Of a stretch of DNA of 64,000 nucleotides, positions 61,890 through 64,000 are shown one piece after another. Source of the DNA: Burkholderia sp. Ax-1724 (lineage in GTDB: Bacteria > Pseudomonadota > Gammaproteobacteria > Burkholderiales > Burkholderiaceae); contig NZ_VWWL01000004.1 of NCBI RefSeq assembly GCF_011752995.1, forward strand, positions 305,586 to 369,585, read 5' to 3'. Numbering within the stretch: the stretch's first letter is position 1; each line of letters starts with the position of its first letter. A program made the position numbers and the translations under genes. The notes beneath the pieces were generated by a model. It worked only from the letters and a program-made list of their open reading frames with translations. It was not told the origin of the DNA and searched no databases.

Positions 61890-63026
61890 ATGACGGATAT
61901 GACCGCGCTGCTCGCGCCCATCAACGAAGCGTCGCCATGCGGCGACGATCTGCTGTTTTCGTCGGACTTCGATGCGATCCAGCATGCGCGCCGTTTCGAC
62001 GACGCCTCGCTCGATCAGGGCGAATGGATCACCGACATCAAGGAAGCCGACTGGCCCTTCGTCGTCGAGCGTTGCACGGCCCTGCTGGGCACGCAGACGA
62101 AGGACCTGCGCCTCGCCGTGTGGCTGACCGAGGCGCTGGCGATTCAGGACGGCGTGCCGGGACTCGCGCAGGGCTACACGCTGCTGACCGGACTCGTCGA
62201 ACGGTATTGGGAGCAGGTGCATCCGCTGCCCGAAGGCGACGACACCGAGTATCGCCTCGGCAACGTCGCATGGCTGGCGGGCCGCTCGGCGGAGTTGCTG
62301 CGCTCGGTGCCGCTGACGCAATCGGGCGTCGCGTTCAGCGCGCTCGACTGGGATGTCGCGATGCACGTCGCGCAGGCGGTCAAGCGCGATCCCGATCACG
62401 CAGACGACATTGCGCGCGGCAAGCCGTCGGTGGAGCAGATCGACGCCTCGAAGCGTGCCACGCCGGCCGCGTTCTATCGCACGCTGCTCGCGCAACTGAA
62501 GGCCTTCGAGGGCGCGCTCGCGGCGCTCGACCAGGCGCTCGACTCGCACGCCGGGGATGCCGCGCCCAGTTTCCGCCAGGCGCGCGACGCCTGCGAGAGC
62601 GTTTATCGACTTGCGGAGCGGTTTGCGCGCGACGTGGGCGTGAATCCGCACGAGGCCGAGCAGCAGCAAGAACAGGAACAGGGGCAGGCCGTGCCGCCCG
62701 CCGGCGTATCCGCGGCGAACGAGCGCGCGGAGCCGAGCTTCAGGACACCTTTGCCGGTCGAGGACACCATGGCGAATCCGATTCGAATGCCGGTCCGCGC
62801 GCACGCGGGCATCCAGAGCCGCGCCGAGGCCGTTGCGCAATTGCGCGCGGTCGCCGTTTTCTTTCGCGAGACCGAGCCGCACAGCCCCGCCGCCTATCTC
62901 GCGGACAAAGCCGCCGAGTGGGCGGAAATGCCGCTGCATCAGTGGCTCTCGACGGTGGTGAAGGACGACGGCACGCTCGCGCATATTCGCGAGATGCTGG
63001 GCGTGAAGACGGACGATGCGGGCTAG
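61890..63026 (+). CDS. tssA: T6SS cap/priming protein TssA
   Basis: TssA primes and caps the growing sheath. The 378-residue protein has the N-terminal ImpA domain (residues about 5-130: LLAPINEASPCGDDLLFSSD, WPFVVERCTALLGTQTKDLR, WLTEALAIQDGVPGLAQGY), a helical middle and a C-terminal region with EPHSPAAYLADKAAEWAEMP. The linker around residues 245-285 is Gln/Glu-rich. Its ATG lies one base after the clpV stop. It is the last plus-strand gene of the cluster in this window. Confidence 0.94.
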   Translation: MTDMTALLAPINEASPCGDDLLFSSDFDAIQHARRFDDASLDQGEWITDIKEADWPFVVERCTALLGTQTKDLRLAVWLTEALAIQDGVPGLAQGYTLLTGLVERYWEQVHPLPEGDDTEYRLGNVAWLAGRSAELLRSVPLTQSGVAFSALDWDVAMHVAQAVKRDPDHADDIARGKPSVEQIDASKRATPAAFYRTLLAQLKAFEGALAALDQALDSHAGDAAPSFRQARDACESVYRLAERFARDVGVNPHEAEQQQEQEQGQAVPPAGVSAANERAEPSFRTPLPVEDTMANPIRMPVRAHAGIQSRAEAVAQLRAVAVFFRETEPHSPAAYLADKAAEWAEMPLHQWLSTVVKDDGTLAHIREMLGVKTDDAG

Positions 63027-63157
63027 GCGCGTTTATCGATGAGACGTGCGGCCTCGGTATCGCTTGCGCTCGGCGTGCCCACGCCGAGCAAACCACGCAA
63101 GTCACGCAAACCGCGCGCAACAGGCCGATAAGGCGCCCGCTCCCGCGCGGACCGTGC

Positions 63158-64000
63158 TCACAGCCCCACGCGGAACTCGATGCGCCGGTTGCGCGCGCGT
63201 CCGTCGCTCGTATCGTTCGACGCGATCGGCTGGTCGGGGCCTACGCCCGTCGTCGTCATCTGTTGCGGCGAAATGCCCTTCGTCACGAGATAGCCCTTCA
63301 CCGCATCGGCGCGCGCCTGGCTCAACGCAATGTTCGACGTGCGATTGCCGGCGTTGTCCGTGTGCCCGATGATGTCCACCGTGCGCGTATTCAGCTTCGC
63401 AAGCACGGCCGCCATCTGGTCGAGAATCGCGCGGCCTTGCGGCGTGAGCGTCGCGCTGCCCGTTTCGAACTCGATCGTGCGGTTCGCGAGCGTCTGGTCG
63501 AGCAGGCCCTGCTCGGAAGCGCTCACGTGCAGTCCGTTGCGGATCGTGTAAGTCGGATTGAGCGCGGTGGCCATGTCGCTCGCGATCTGCTGGCGCATGG
63601 CCTCGTTGCCGACCTCGCCGCGCACGTCGATCTGCGTGCCGTCGATCTTCAGCTGTCCTTTGTGGATCTGCTTGAGTTGCGGGCTGAGCAGCTTCTGCAC
63701 GTTGGCCGACCAGTTCGGCGGCGTGGCGACGTCGCCCACTTCGATCTGATCGACCACGTTGGCCGCGCCGTAGGTCTCGCGCAGACGCGCGAGCACGGCC
63801 GCGTGCGTGGCTTCGTCGGGCACCTTGCCGCCCGCCACGACCTGGCCCGGCGTGGCATTGACGGGCGCCGGCGTCGAGGTGGCGCCCGCGCGGGGCAACG
63901 ACGCAGCAAGCGGGGCCGGCGCGGCCGAGGCGTTGGCCGGCGGCAGCACCGTGGTCTGGACCTGCGCGCCGCTGTTGTCGACCGGCGTGACGCGCGCCGG
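63158..64000 (-). CDS. OmpA-family protein of the T6SS cluster (N-terminal part off window)
   Basis: This gene is read on the minus strand and its start lies beyond base 64000; at least 280 codons are present with no interruption at the edge. The visible part has an Ala/Pro-rich linker, a BON-like region (about the middle: VQKLLSPQLKQIHKGQLKID, TQIDVRGEVGNEAMRQQIA), and a C-terminal OmpA peptidoglycan-binding domain with RTIEFETGSATLTPQGRAIL, DIIGHTDNAGNRTSNIALSQ and GRARNRRIEFRV. It may supply the cell-wall anchoring missing from TssL. It faces tssA with 131 bases between. Confidence 0.88.
   Translation of the reverse strand, partial: PARVTPVDNSGAQVQTTVLPPANASAAPAPLAASLPRAGATSTPAPVNATPGQVVAGGKVPDEATHAAVLARLRETYGAANVVDQIEVGDVATPPNWSANVQKLLSPQLKQIHKGQLKIDGTQIDVRGEVGNEAMRQQIASDMATALNPTYTIRNGLHVSASEQGLLDQTLANRTIEFETGSATLTPQGRAILDQMAAVLAKLNTRTVDIIGHTDNAGNRTSNIALSQARADAVKGYLVTKGISPQQMTTTGVGPDQPIASNDTSDGRARNRRIEFRVGL

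Overview
Organism. The gene order tsaD / flavoprotein / rpsU / yqeY / dnaG / rpoD, the high G+C, the Burkholderia-type porins, the DUF4148 proteins and the type VI secretion gene order (tssJ-K-L facing a TPR lipoprotein then tssB-C-hcp-E-F-G-H-A) point to a betaproteobacterium of the Burkholderiaceae, probably Paraburkholderia, Caballeronia or Burkholderia. This is inferred from gene content only.

Layout. (1) 1-7.87 kb is core genome: the 5' part of tsaD (minus strand), an HI0933-type flavoprotein, the macromolecular-synthesis genes rpsU-yqeY-dnaG-rpoD, and a tRNA with anticodon CAT and an unusually long variable arm. (2) 7.87-8.6 kb is a scrap region with a porin remnant and an IS6-type transposase remnant, as expected next to a tRNA that can serve as an insertion site. 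(3) 8.6-17.4 kb is a MarR-controlled gentisate operon: flavin monooxygenase, gentisate dioxygenase, fumarylpyruvate hydrolase, maleylpyruvate isomerase, outer-membrane transporter, UbiX-like prenyltransferase, MFS carrier, UbiD-like decarboxylase. (4) 17.4-20.1 kb holds two DUF4148 paralogues around an orphan binding protein and a dead ABC ATPase fragment. (5) 20.2-31.1 kb is a long minus-strand set: fused ABC permease, ATPase, three cupins, binding protein, porin, Zn-type dehydrogenase, an unknown 151-residue protein and an OFA-like MFS carrier. (6) 31.4-37.3 kb has a stand-alone EutA-like reactivase with histidine-rich tails, a NikR-like regulator, a NiCoT nickel/cobalt permease, a porin and two half-size ChrA proteins. 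(7) 37.5-46.9 kb is an aromatic-acid module: Rieske oxygenase, Rieske ferredoxin, CobW-type GTPase, class II aldolase-fold protein, a taurine/nitrate-type ABC importer with a frameshifted permease, an IclR regulator, an iron-sulfur flavoprotein reductase and a 4,5-dihydroxyphthalate decarboxylase-like protein. (8) A DHA2 MFS carrier and a hemerythrin follow. (9) 49.0-64 kb is a type VI secretion cluster, cut at the right edge in an OmpA-like gene.

How it fits together. Regions 4-7 are linked by a 17-bp palindrome, GTTCY-N7-RGAAC with an AT-rich centre, found six times in intergenic DNA: upstream of the fused permease/cupin operon, between nikR-like and the NiCoT gene, upstream of chrA, between the oxygenase and its ferredoxin, upstream of the taurine-type ABC operon and IclR gene, and upstream of the first DUF4148 gene. 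The simplest reading is one regulon, with the IclR protein as candidate regulator. The most unusual part is the combination of a lone EutA-like ATPase (no eutB/eutC in the window) with metal-binding tails, a NikR homologue that has lost two of its four nickel ligands, a nickel/cobalt permease and three consecutive cupins inside an ABC-transporter operon. I propose, as inference, a metal-loading or reactivation system serving a metal-dependent cupin enzyme in aromatic-acid catabolism.
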